Source of the DNA: an uncultured Rhodopila sp.
GTDB taxonomy: Bacteria; Pseudomonadota; Alphaproteobacteria; Acetobacterales; Acetobacteraceae
Assembly: GCA_903851415.1 (NCBI GenBank)
Contig: CAINOE010000110.1
Coordinates: 1 to 64,000 of the forward strand
DNA: 64,000 nucleotides
Direction of reading: 5' to 3'
Part shown: piece after piece, positions 44,498 through 53,494 of the stretch
Layout: each line of letters begins with the position of its first letter
Numbering within the stretch: position 1 is the stretch's first letter
Position numbers and translations under genes: made by a program
The notes under the pieces: model-generated
Told to the model about the DNA's origin: nothing
The model's database searches: none
What the model saw: the letters and a program-made list of their open reading frames with translations, nothing else

Positions 44498-44737
44498 TGC
44501 CACAATGGGCCGGCGGCAGGCCGGGCGGCGGTGTTGATGAGCATGTCCCAGCAACAACCGGCGCGCCGGAGCTGTAGAACCGGCCCCCAACCGGTTCGAC
44601 TGGCCTCACGCGAAGGTGCACGTCGAACTAATCGAAATGGAGTAAGTATCTTTCTGGCGGCCCTTGGTCCCGGAAATGCCTGACCTCACTGCGCACCATG
44701 GCCTCAAGACCCCTGAAGTCTCTAAGGAGATTGCGAT

Positions 44738-45874
44738 TTGACCAACGTTGTTCAGCTTGTCGGGGACGGGGCACGAGGCGGCGGTACGACCTATATAGTC
44801 GGTCTGACGGCGGCTCTCATAAAGCATGATTATGATCTGACAGTCATAACGGACGCGGGTAGTTTCCTGGCCAACCATGCCGCAAGCCTTGGCGCATCCG
44901 TGATCGGTCTGCCTTTCAATGCGCGCCGTAACACCCCGGCCCTGGCGCTGCAGCTTCGTCGTCACCTCGACCGGATAGACCCGGCGGTCGTGCACGCGCA
45001 TGGCGCGCGCGCAGCTTTGCCTGCGGCATTGGCGGGACTCAGCAGATCGTGGAAATTCGTCTACACGGTGCATGGGCTGCACTTCCAGGCAAAGACCGAA
45101 CCCGCCCGGTCGCTTGGCCGGCTGGCCGAACGTTTCTGCATGCAGCGATCGGACCATGTGGTTTTTGTTGCGGGCCATGATCGCGAAGTCGCAAGGAAAT
45201 TTGGCATCTTGCCCGCCGCCGCGCACAGCGAGGTCATCCAGAACGGCGTCGAGGTCGATATCGAGCCGGAGCAGGAAGCGAACAGACTCTATGACATCGG
45301 CTTCCTCGGCCGCCTGGTCCCACAGAAAAATCCCCTGTTGCTTTGCGATATCCTGCTCGCCATGCTGCCGCTGCGGCCGACGCTTCAGGTGATCGGCGGC
45401 GGCCCCCTGGAAAGCGAACTCAGGTCACGTGCAGCGGCACTGGGGCTGGCCGAACAGCTCACCATGACCGGCGAGCTCCCGCGGGACGAGGCTCTGCGCG
45501 CGTTGGCGCGTTGCCGCGCGTTCGTTCTGCCATCGCTTAACGAAGGTCAGCCTCTGGCCGTTATGGAAGCGGCGCATCTCGGGGTCCCGGCGGTCGCATC
45601 AGCGGTCGCCGGCACGCGGGAGATCATCAGCGACGGCGTGACCGGGTATCTGGTACCGGTGGATGATGTGGCAGGCTACGCAGACCGGCTGGGCCGCCTG
45701 CTGAAGGACCCCGACCTTGCCGGAGGCATGTCGCTCGCGGCGCGAAACCGGGCCGCGGCGGATTTTTGCTTTCAGCGTATCGTCGACGCCAATCTGCGTA
45801 TCTATGCGCTGCCGAAGGAGGATGGGCCTGTGCACCTCCATCGGACCGACGGTCTGGCGAAGGCGGCGGGATGA
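44738..45874 (+). CDS. family 4 glycosyltransferase
   Basis: Protein of 378 aa. N-terminal VVQLVGDGARGGGTTYIVGL, VHAHGARAALPAALAGL, and the GT-B donor domain GFLGRLVPQKNPLLLCDILL, LQVIGGGPLESELRSRA and SLNEGQPLAVMEAAHLGVPA with the E-x7-E element. TTG start at 44738 with AAGGAG 5-10 nt upstream. It overlaps the flippase start (ATGA) and is the first of a run of co-oriented genes to 52772. Confidence 0.9.
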   Translation: MTNVVQLVGDGARGGGTTYIVGLTAALIKHDYDLTVITDAGSFLANHAASLGASVIGLPFNARRNTPALALQLRRHLDRIDPAVVHAHGARAALPAALAGLSRSWKFVYTVHGLHFQAKTEPARSLGRLAERFCMQRSDHVVFVAGHDREVARKFGILPAAAHSEVIQNGVEVDIEPEQEANRLYDIGFLGRLVPQKNPLLLCDILLAMLPLRPTLQVIGGGPLESELRSRAAALGLAEQLTMTGELPRDEALRALARCRAFVLPSLNEGQPLAVMEAAHLGVPAVASAVAGTREIISDGVTGYLVPVDDVAGYADRLGRLLKDPDLAGGMSLAARNRAAADFCFQRIVDANLRIYALPKEDGPVHLHRTDGLAKAAG

Positions 45875-47292
45875 CGGGTTCCGCCCCGGGGTCAGCAAAG
45901 CTTCTCGAAATGACCCGGAAGCTCGCGTGGCGCCGGCCTTCGTGGGTATTCGGCGCCCACGTATCCCATGTCGCAGTGCTCTTCCTGACGACCTTCGGCT
46001 CGGGTCTGCTGGTCTTCCTAACTCAGCTCATTCTCGTTCGCCTTATATCAATCGCAGAATACGGGCAGTTGGTCGCCCTGCTGGCCGTCATCAACCTGAT
46101 GACCCCGATCTCGGCCTACGGCGTGGGCTGGTTCTGGTTGCGGGCGTTCGGCGAAGAAGGCTGGAAGGGGTTTCGATGGCTCCCGTCATCAATCCGCCTT
46201 TTGGCGCTGACGTGCACTTTGAGCACGATTGTTCTGGTCATCTATACCTGGTTCAAGTTCGACGAGTCGGATCGCCTGCTGGCAAGCGCCTTAGCCATTC
46301 CGATATTGTTGGGGCAGGTTTTTGCCGAAACGACGAGCGCCGGGCTTCAATTGGAAGAGCGGTTCTTTCTGCTCGCCGTTTGGCAGGCGCTGACGCAAAC
46401 GGGCCGTTTCGTTGTCGCGGTGGCGTTGTTCGCGTTCGGCGTGCATGCGGACGTTGCTCCCATCGCAGGCTATGCGGCGCTCGGGACCGTAATGACGGTG
46501 ATGGGACTGCTGTCAATCAGGAAGTTGTCACGCGGAGACATTGGCCTGAGCGGACACGGGATCCCGCCGGCAGCTTCGGAACACGCCGCCGATGAGCCTT
46601 CCCTGCTGCGGATTGTGCGGGAAGCGACCCCGTTCTGTCTCTGGACGGTATTCTACTCGTTGTATTTCCAAAGCGTCGTCATTCTTCTGGCCGCGCTGGT
46701 CGGGAAGCCGGCCGCCGCGGTGTACAATGTAGCCTTTCAGATCATCTCCGCCGCTTATCTTGTGCCGGGCGTTATCTACTCGAAATATATGTTCGGCAAG
46801 GTATTCAGGTGGGCGGAGCATGATGTGGCAAGGTTCTATGCGGCATTCCATGTCGGCGTGATCGGCATGACGGTTCTCGGTCTTGCCGCGATGGTCGGGG
46901 TGATGCTCGCATCGCCCGTGCTCGTGCCAATCCTCTTCGGCCGCGCCTATGTCGCGTCGGTTCCCGTGGTTGTTGCCCTTTCCGCAACCATTCCAATCAG
47001 ATTTCTTCAGAACGCATACGCATCGCTTTACTATTCGAAGGACAACATGGGGCGCAATGTCCTGTATGGGGGCATCACCGCCCTGTTTTGCGTCTCCGCG
47101 AATTTCATTCTTCTGCCACACTTCGGGCTTACCGGTGCGGTCATAACGCAGGCTGCGACCGAACTCCTGCTTCTCGGCTTGTATATGCGGGGCGTAAAGC
47201 GGTTCAATAAGGAGATCAGACTATGGCAGTCGTTCAGAGTGACTACCTTCCGTCAGGCGCTCAAGACCCTCAGCGGCGCCCCCGCCGGGTGA
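45871..47292 (+). CDS. second Wzx-like polysaccharide flippase
   Basis: Protein of 473 aa with about 12 spans, MOP/polysaccharide transport superfamily: LTTFGSGLLVFLTQLILVRL then ISIAEYGQLVALLAVINLMT, a central cytoplasmic loop near 210-240, and FILLPHFGLTGAVITQAATE late. It is distinct from the flippase at 28871 in sequence, suggesting two glycan products or a split pathway. Coupled to the preceding glycosyltransferase gene by ATGA. Confidence 0.85.
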   Translation: MTGSAPGSAKLLEMTRKLAWRRPSWVFGAHVSHVAVLFLTTFGSGLLVFLTQLILVRLISIAEYGQLVALLAVINLMTPISAYGVGWFWLRAFGEEGWKGFRWLPSSIRLLALTCTLSTIVLVIYTWFKFDESDRLLASALAIPILLGQVFAETTSAGLQLEERFFLLAVWQALTQTGRFVVAVALFAFGVHADVAPIAGYAALGTVMTVMGLLSIRKLSRGDIGLSGHGIPPAASEHAADEPSLLRIVREATPFCLWTVFYSLYFQSVVILLAALVGKPAAAVYNVAFQIISAAYLVPGVIYSKYMFGKVFRWAEHDVARFYAAFHVGVIGMTVLGLAAMVGVMLASPVLVPILFGRAYVASVPVVVALSATIPIRFLQNAYASLYYSKDNMGRNVLYGGITALFCVSANFILLPHFGLTGAVITQAATELLLLGLYMRGVKRFNKEIRLWQSFRVTTFRQALKTLSGAPAG

Positions 47293-47392
47293 TGGCTTCG
47301 GAAGGGGCAAGCGGCCTATTGGTCCGGCGGCGTTTGTCGCCAGGGGATGTTGACAGAGTGACCATCGCGCCCGAGCGGGGACTCGTGTCGGA

Positions 47393-49684
47393 ATGATGCG
47401 GATGACAGATCATAGCTTCGGAACCGATTTCCCTGAAACGGGCGGTCTCGCTGCGACGGTGCCGCAGCCTCGCCTGCTCGATGTTCTGATGGGGCGCAAA
47501 CGACTCATCCTCTCGGCAGCGGCGGCGGGGACGGCGATATTTTCACTTTACGCCTGCCTGGCGACGCCGACCTACACGGCCGAAGCTCTCGTTGTCACAA
47601 ACCAGCCGGAGTTCGGTCAGGACGTGTCTCCGCTCGCGGCATCGCGCGAGACCCAGATCGCGGCGCTTCTCAGCGAGATCGACGTCATCAAGTCGCCGGC
47701 CTTCGTTGCGCGGGTCGCCGAGCAATTCAACTTAACCGCCGATCCGGAATTCAAGGAGTCGCAGGGTTGGTTCGCGGACTCAGGCGACGGCAAGCCGGAA
47801 GTGCCGCGCCCGGGATCGTTCATCGCGTATGCCGGCTATCTCGCCAACAGCGCTGTGGCGGATATCCGGTCGCTATTGGACCGCGTCTCGGGACACGACG
47901 ACGCGACCGGTGGACCGCCTGGCTGGCAGCACGATGTCGCAATGGCTCAAACCGTGCGCGCAGTAAGCCGGCATCTCAGTGTGAGCAACGACGGTCACTC
48001 CGTTACGATAGACATCAGGTTCTGGTCGGAGGATCCGTACAAGGCAAGCAAGCTCGCCAACGCGTTCGCCGATAATTACGTTAAGGGCAAGCTGGAGATC
48101 AACCAGGACCAGTCGGCACAGATCAACACGTGGCTTGAAAGTCAAATAGGCGTTCTTCGCGAGCGCGTGGTGGCGGCCGGCCGGGCCGTGCAGGAGGCGC
48201 GGCAACGGCTCAACATCAACGAGACGGGTGCGGCAGGCACATTGTCCGACCAGACGCTGCTTCAATGGAATAATCAACTGGTTGCGGCGCAGACGGCTCG
48301 ACTGCAGGCTGAAGCACGTCTTGCGACGGCGAAGCGGGCTCTCTCGGACAAGTCTCCGAAGCAGTCCACAACCGATGTTCTTAATTCCCCCCTCATTCAG
48401 CGTTTGAGGGAGCAGAAGGGCATATTGACCGGTCAGTATGCGAGCATGGTCTCCAGGAGCGGGACCAACTACCCGCCGGCGGTTGCGCTGAAGCGGGAGA
48501 TTGATGATCTCTCCGAAAGCCTCTGGGCGGAAACCGACAAGATCCTCGATTCTCTTGCAAACGAGGTGAAAACCGCCGAACTCGCCGAGAATGTGGTGCA
48601 GGGCGCGCTGTCGGCGGCGGAGAAGCACGCCCACTCCTCTCAGATGGACCTGTCGACCGTCAGGGAGCTTGAGCAGCGAGAGACGTCGGAGCGGGCGCTA
48701 TACGATCAGTTCTTGCGGAAATTTAACGAGACCCTCGGGCGCAACTACTTTCCTCAGACGGACGTGCGAACGATATCGCCTGCCTCCGCGCCTGATCGTC
48801 CGACCTATCCGAGGCTGATATTGTTTGCGCCCGCCGGCTTCCTTCTCGGGATGTTCTTCGGTGTGGTCAAGGCGCTGCACTCGGTGGGGTCCGACCGGAC
48901 ATTCAAGGCCTCGTGGGCTGTTGAAGCCGCCACCGGGCTTCCCGTCATCGGACTCGTGCCGGTCCGGCGCAGCCTGGAATCTCGATCCCGCTCTCCGCTT
49001 CCCGCCGAAAGGTATTTCGACCAGTCGATTTCGCGGGTGCTTGCAATCCTCGAGCAATTGGGTCGTTCCGGACAACAACCCAAGGTTGTTGCGATCACAT
49101 CCGCCCTTCCGAAGGAGGGCAAGAGCACATTCTGCGGCGCCCTTGCGCGATCGGCCACCCGATCCGGCAAGCGCGTTCTCGTTATCGAGTTTGATCGGCA
49201 TTTCCCGAGTCTGGCGGAGATCTTCCATAATCCGGCCAATACCGGCGACCTGATGGATCTCATTGCCGGCACAAAGACACTCGATGACGTTGTCCAGCGC
49301 GACGCATTTTCCCTGGCGGACTTTCTGCCGATCTCAGACCGGAATGAAAATACGCAACAGATGATCAGCTCGACGCGGATGCACTCAGCCTTCGAGCAGC
49401 TCCGCAATTCCTATGATCTGATACTCATCGATACCGCACCTGTGTTGGCGAACGCCGATATCGCGGCGCTGACCGAAGTCATTGATACCAGCCTGGTCGT
49501 GATCCGCTGGGGAAGCACACCCAAGGAGGCCGTGGCCGCCGCAATCAGGCAGCTTCGTCTGCTGAATCTACCGGTCGCCGGCATTGTCATGACCGCGGTC
49601 GATCCTGCGCAGGCTGACTCGGACGCAGAGGGAAAATTCTACAACCAGATCATTCAGTATCACCAGTACAGGGGACCGGCTTGA
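47393..49684 (+). CDS. Wzc/ExoP-type chain-length determinant and tyrosine autokinase
   Basis: Protein of 763 aa. Wzz domain with first membrane span (RLILSAAAAGTAIFSLYACL), a periplasmic coiled-coil region (about 220-440, GNVR-like), second span (LILFAPAGFLLGMFFGVV), and a cytoplasmic BY-kinase domain: Walker A SALPKEGKSTF, Walker A' VLVIEFDRHFP, Walker B LILIDTAPVLAN. In Walker A' the usual first Asp is Glu. A C-terminal Tyr cluster (FYNQIIQYHQYRG) provides autophosphorylation sites. It controls polymer length and export. The stop overlaps the next start (TTGA). Confidence 0.9.
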   Translation: MMRMTDHSFGTDFPETGGLAATVPQPRLLDVLMGRKRLILSAAAAGTAIFSLYACLATPTYTAEALVVTNQPEFGQDVSPLAASRETQIAALLSEIDVIKSPAFVARVAEQFNLTADPEFKESQGWFADSGDGKPEVPRPGSFIAYAGYLANSAVADIRSLLDRVSGHDDATGGPPGWQHDVAMAQTVRAVSRHLSVSNDGHSVTIDIRFWSEDPYKASKLANAFADNYVKGKLEINQDQSAQINTWLESQIGVLRERVVAAGRAVQEARQRLNINETGAAGTLSDQTLLQWNNQLVAAQTARLQAEARLATAKRALSDKSPKQSTTDVLNSPLIQRLREQKGILTGQYASMVSRSGTNYPPAVALKREIDDLSESLWAETDKILDSLANEVKTAELAENVVQGALSAAEKHAHSSQMDLSTVRELEQRETSERALYDQFLRKFNETLGRNYFPQTDVRTISPASAPDRPTYPRLILFAPAGFLLGMFFGVVKALHSVGSDRTFKASWAVEAATGLPVIGLVPVRRSLESRSRSPLPAERYFDQSISRVLAILEQLGRSGQQPKVVAITSALPKEGKSTFCGALARSATRSGKRVLVIEFDRHFPSLAEIFHNPANTGDLMDLIAGTKTLDDVVQRDAFSLADFLPISDRNENTQQMISSTRMHSAFEQLRNSYDLILIDTAPVLANADIAALTEVIDTSLVVIRWGSTPKEAVAAAIRQLRLLNLPVAGIVMTAVDPAQADSDAEGKFYNQIIQYHQYRGPA

Positions 49685-51471
49685 GCGCTTCACGGGAACA
49701 GGCGGCAGAGGGCCCGCCGCGGGTCGGGTACCCGAGCGCGCCCGGCCTGCGGCGCCGGGTATTCAACCTCGGCGCTTTGGCAGCCGCCTCCTCCGGTGGT
49801 GACATTCCGGATCGGGTGGCTCGGTCTGTGATCAGACTGTCCCCGAGCGGCGGTCCGGACATGACCATGGCCCTCCAGGCGGCCATCGACGAAGCCGCCG
49901 ACCGGAACCGGCCATTACACCTTAGGAATGGGGTATTTCCTGTTCGCGCTGACGTCCTGCGGCTGCGATCAGGCCTTACGATCATCGGCGCGCCTGGAGC
50001 GACATTGCAGCTTGTCGGGAAAGAGACCCCGGATTGCGCGATCATGCGCGGCGTGCGCCTGCGCGACGTTCGGATACAGGGCATCGCATTCAACGCGAAA
50101 AGCGACCGGACCTGGGCTCTCGATTTCGCCTCCTGCAGCGCCGTGCATGTTGCCGGAAATGTCGCAAAGTGCTGCTCGCTTGTTCGGTTTTCCGCCGGGT
50201 CGGGCGTGAAATATAATCAGGTAACGAAAGCCGATTGCTGCCGCGAGGTCAGTGTCGTGGAGAACGTTCTGGACGGCCCCGCGCACCGGCAAGCGACTGG
50301 AGGGATCCTCCTTTCCTACACTTTGGGCGCTGCGGTTCGCGGTAACCGCATCAGACGGCATGGCCACGGTATCTGGTGGTATGGCGGCGATGCGGGAAAG
50401 ATTCCCGGCGAAGGATCGAGAGCATCGCCGCGGTGGGTGCAGGATGTGCTGATCGAGGGGAACGACATCGCGGATATCAGTTCAACGGCCCCGAATTCCG
50501 GGGGGGGGATTTGGGGCGGCAAAGGCGAGCGCATCCGCGTTGTCAGGAATACCGTGGCCGATTGCCGGGACCTCGAAATTGATTTCGAAGGATGCGTCGA
50601 CTGCGAGGCGGTCGAAAATGTCGTGACGTCGTCCAAGAGCAATGCCTCGCTCGCCACCTTTTTCTTCTGCTCGGACATCCGGTTCATCCGGAACCGCGTC
50701 CTCCGCACCGACGGCGGCCGGGTGTTCGGTATCTTCAATGCGCCGCAGCAGTACGCCGAGACCGGTCCTTGCATCTTCGAGGAAAATGACTTCCAAAGTC
50801 CGGCGAAGATCGCGGTTCTGGGTGCGGGTTCGGCGGTATTGGGTTTCTCGTTCCGGCGGAACCGGCTCCGCAATGTCCGCATCGAACGATCGCCTTACGC
50901 CGTGGTTGGGCAGGAATACCGCGATAACCTGCTCGGGTTTTCGATCGCCTCGCCCGATGCGTTCGATGGACTCTACAGCAGCGCCGGCGGATCCGTACCC
51001 GGCGGCTCAACCAGGAATCTGGTGATCGGCAATGTCGTCATGTCGACGGTTGCGCAGCCGCCCGGCAGCAGGGGGATCGTTGTCGAAGACAGCGACTATA
51101 ACGTGGACTGCCGCTCGGAAGTCAGCGGCAACCAAACATCGGGCTTCCCCACCGATATAGTCTACAAGGCAAGTGCCGACAACGGCGTGCCAAAAACAGC
51201 CACAATCGATAACAACATCATTGAGAATGCGATCGTTCGAGAAGAGGCCGGGAAGAGCGTAGGCAAGTCGACGGTCTTCCTGAACCAAAACCGCCGTAAG
51301 GCGGGCGGCCGCCTGCTGAACTACCCCGGCGATATTCCGACCGCCGGACTGTGGAATGCGGGGCAGCGCGTTATCTTCGATCAGCCTGAGCCGGATGGTT
51401 CAATCGGTGCTGTCTGCACCCAAACCGGTACCCCGGGTGAATGGCGCAAGTTCAAGCGCGAGCCGTCATAG
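49681..51471 (+). CDS. right-handed parallel beta-helix protein
   Basis: Protein of 596 aa. N-terminal region includes RRRVFNLGALAAASSGGD, possibly a Tat-like signal but with a weak hydrophobic core. Then PSGGPDMTMALQAAIDEAAD, the usual lead-in to pectate-lyase-type helices, and rungs such as GLTIIGAPGATLQLVGK, VRLRDVRIQGIAFNAKS, VLIEGNDIADISS and GERIRVVRNTVADCRD. In polysaccharide clusters such proteins act as lyases, hydrolases or epimerases on the polymer; no catalytic set can be named here. TTG start overlaps the kinase stop. Confidence 0.8.
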   Translation: MSASREQAAEGPPRVGYPSAPGLRRRVFNLGALAAASSGGDIPDRVARSVIRLSPSGGPDMTMALQAAIDEAADRNRPLHLRNGVFPVRADVLRLRSGLTIIGAPGATLQLVGKETPDCAIMRGVRLRDVRIQGIAFNAKSDRTWALDFASCSAVHVAGNVAKCCSLVRFSAGSGVKYNQVTKADCCREVSVVENVLDGPAHRQATGGILLSYTLGAAVRGNRIRRHGHGIWWYGGDAGKIPGEGSRASPRWVQDVLIEGNDIADISSTAPNSGGGIWGGKGERIRVVRNTVADCRDLEIDFEGCVDCEAVENVVTSSKSNASLATFFFCSDIRFIRNRVLRTDGGRVFGIFNAPQQYAETGPCIFEENDFQSPAKIAVLGAGSAVLGFSFRRNRLRNVRIERSPYAVVGQEYRDNLLGFSIASPDAFDGLYSSAGGSVPGGSTRNLVIGNVVMSTVAQPPGSRGIVVEDSDYNVDCRSEVSGNQTSGFPTDIVYKASADNGVPKTATIDNNIIENAIVREEAGKSVGKSTVFLNQNRRKAGGRLLNYPGDIPTAGLWNAGQRVIFDQPEPDGSIGAVCTQTGTPGEWRKFKREPS

Positions 51472-51473
51472 CC

Positions 51474-52772
51474 ATGCAGCCTGCACGACCGCATCCCGCT
51501 ATGTCGAACCGCGCTGCCCCGCCGGTCCGCGGTTATTCTCCGGCGGCATCGCGCACCCGCATCATCGTCTACTGGGTTCTGATCATCTTCATAGTGATAT
51601 TTCCGAAGAGCGGCGTTAAGTCAGGCGTTGTGCCTTTGACGACCGGATACGCGTTGGTGTGCCTCGCGGCGCCGCTTGCCATGGCGGATAATCTGCTTCG
51701 CTCCAGAAGCAGCATTGCGAGCTTCATGGCCCTTGCGATGTGCGCCCCGTTCGGCGGCGTTGTTGCGCTCAGCCTTTGGATCAATGGCGCTGTCACGCCC
51801 GGCGCGGGGCTGGCGGCGGTCGCCTCGTTCATCCTGCTGCCTCCGGTGTTTTTTGGTCTGTTTGCCAGTCAGCTTGCGATGATCCCATGGCCGGTGATCC
51901 GCCGGTCGATCATCATTTCCATGCGGGTCGTCGCCGTATACGGCCTGTTTCTTTTTGCGCTGAAGCTGCTGACCGGATCCTTCCTCGAGATACCGTACTT
52001 GACGGTCAATGCCGACGATGCCGGCATGCTCGAGTCAACCAAGCATATCGATCGCGGCGGCATCTTCAAGCTGATTTCCACCTATAACAATGGCAACCTT
52101 TTCGGGGCGTCGATGCTGCTGCTCCTGCCGCTTTACATTTGGATGGAGCGGAGCCGGGTGTTCATCGGCATCTTCATCGCCGCCATGATTCTGACACTCT
52201 CACGCAGCGTCTGGCTTGGTCTCCTTGCGACCTGCGCGATGATGACGCTGCAGAGCAAGGTAACGGCCCGCATGCTTGTCGTTTCGGCCTGCGGCCTGGC
52301 CTTGTTCGTCGTTGCGATCTGGTTCATCGCGGGCTATGTCGGCAACGGTTCCAACTTTCTGATCGATCCCACCATGGGCGGTCGCAACTCCACCCTGGAT
52401 CAGATGACGCAAATAGGTCTGATGCCGGACACGCCGGTCGATATGCTGCCTGAAATCGTCTATGCAGGGGTCATAGTGCAATATGGGGTCCTGGGATTAC
52501 TTGCATTCTGCGCATATCTGTTCGGGCCTATCGTGGTTGCGAAAATCCGCTTTCCTAAGTTACTTCCGGTGCAAAGGTATGCCGCCACTGGCATTCTCGG
52601 TTATGCTGCGATATGCCTGGCCGACGGCGGGATCATGCTCATTCCAGTTATCCCGATATTCTTGTTCGTGTCGATCATTTTGCTGGAGGCGCCGCGCCTG
52701 ATGAACGCCGGGAACAGGATCGGTTCGCCGATGACTACTGTCCCCGGCGAGATCTTCGCTGGCGTAAAATAG
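51474..52772 (+). CDS. Wzy-like polymerase / O-antigen ligase family membrane protein
   Basis: Protein of 432 aa with about ten membrane spans. The region KLISTYNNGNLFGASMLLLL followed by PLYIWMERSRVFIGIFIAAM and ILTLSRSVWLGLLATCAM matches the polymerase/ligase family pattern (NxNGNLFGA and S-R-S/T-x-W). A periplasmic loop lies near 295-330 (DPTMGGRNSTLDQMTQIGLM). Likely role is polymerising lipid-linked repeat units. Start 51474 is 3 bp after the beta-helix stop; an ATG at 51501 is possible. Confidence 0.8.
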   Translation: MQPARPHPAMSNRAAPPVRGYSPAASRTRIIVYWVLIIFIVIFPKSGVKSGVVPLTTGYALVCLAAPLAMADNLLRSRSSIASFMALAMCAPFGGVVALSLWINGAVTPGAGLAAVASFILLPPVFFGLFASQLAMIPWPVIRRSIIISMRVVAVYGLFLFALKLLTGSFLEIPYLTVNADDAGMLESTKHIDRGGIFKLISTYNNGNLFGASMLLLLPLYIWMERSRVFIGIFIAAMILTLSRSVWLGLLATCAMMTLQSKVTARMLVVSACGLALFVVAIWFIAGYVGNGSNFLIDPTMGGRNSTLDQMTQIGLMPDTPVDMLPEIVYAGVIVQYGVLGLLAFCAYLFGPIVVAKIRFPKLLPVQRYAATGILGYAAICLADGGIMLIPVIPIFLFVSIILLEAPRLMNAGNRIGSPMTTVPGEIFAGVK

Positions 52773-53494
52773 CCGGCGGAGCGCATCGATGAGTCGAGGA
52801 CGGTTGCTTAACCAAGAGCCGCAACGCCGGCACCGTCGGACCGAGCGGGCTGTCGCGCGCCGCATGATCTCGGCGCCCGGGGGATGAACACCGCACACTT
52901 ATTCAAGACCGCGCGTCTCACCGGCCGTGAAACGTTGAGCTGCCACAGCTTTTGTCAACCTTCCGGCTTCCTGACCGGCCTTGCACCCTTTCACTTGCGA
53001 CGATAGCGGACGTCCCGCACAACAGCATGCCCTCAACCAGTCGCTGATGACCGGAGACGATCGTCCGTTCTGCTCTGCCGGGAAATCAGTTGCGATGACC
53101 TGGAAGCGATTGCCGGCCTGTTGGCCCGCGGTTTCCCGAACGACCGCAGGTTTCGCGATTATCCGTTGCGGGTGAACCTCTGGCAGTCTGACTTGATCCG
53201 GCTCGGGACGTTTCCGACTCCGGCCAGCCTGGCTGCAATCGGCGTCATTCGCGCTGGCGTGTTCTGCTCTGCCAAATATCACGTATTCGTATAAGGCGTT
53301 GTCAACCATTGTCTCGCAGGTTATCGTGGTTTATCAACCGGGTGGTCCGAGGCGGAGGGTCTGGGTTTGAACAATGTCTCAACAATGTTCAAGCGCGATG
53401 CCATCGTCACGACCGCCTGGATCTGGCCGGCTTACCGCCTCATGCTGAGAACCCTTGCGGCAGAGGAGGAGGGAACTAGAAGGTTTTCTTCGTC
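52773..53494. other. intergenic region with a possible acetyltransferase fragment
   Basis: No complete gene. On the plus strand, 53079-53294 reads REISCDDLEAIAGLLARGFP then NDRRFRDYPLRVNLWQSDL, which resembles the first helix of GNAT-type acetyltransferases, and ends at 53294 with no domain. The opposite-strand 136-codon frame shows no recognised features. Confidence 0.4.

Noticed and set aside
52899..53309. 136-codon minus-strand frame
   Set aside because: No ribosome site, no recognisable motif; the opposite strand gives a better (still weak) acetyltransferase-like fragment.
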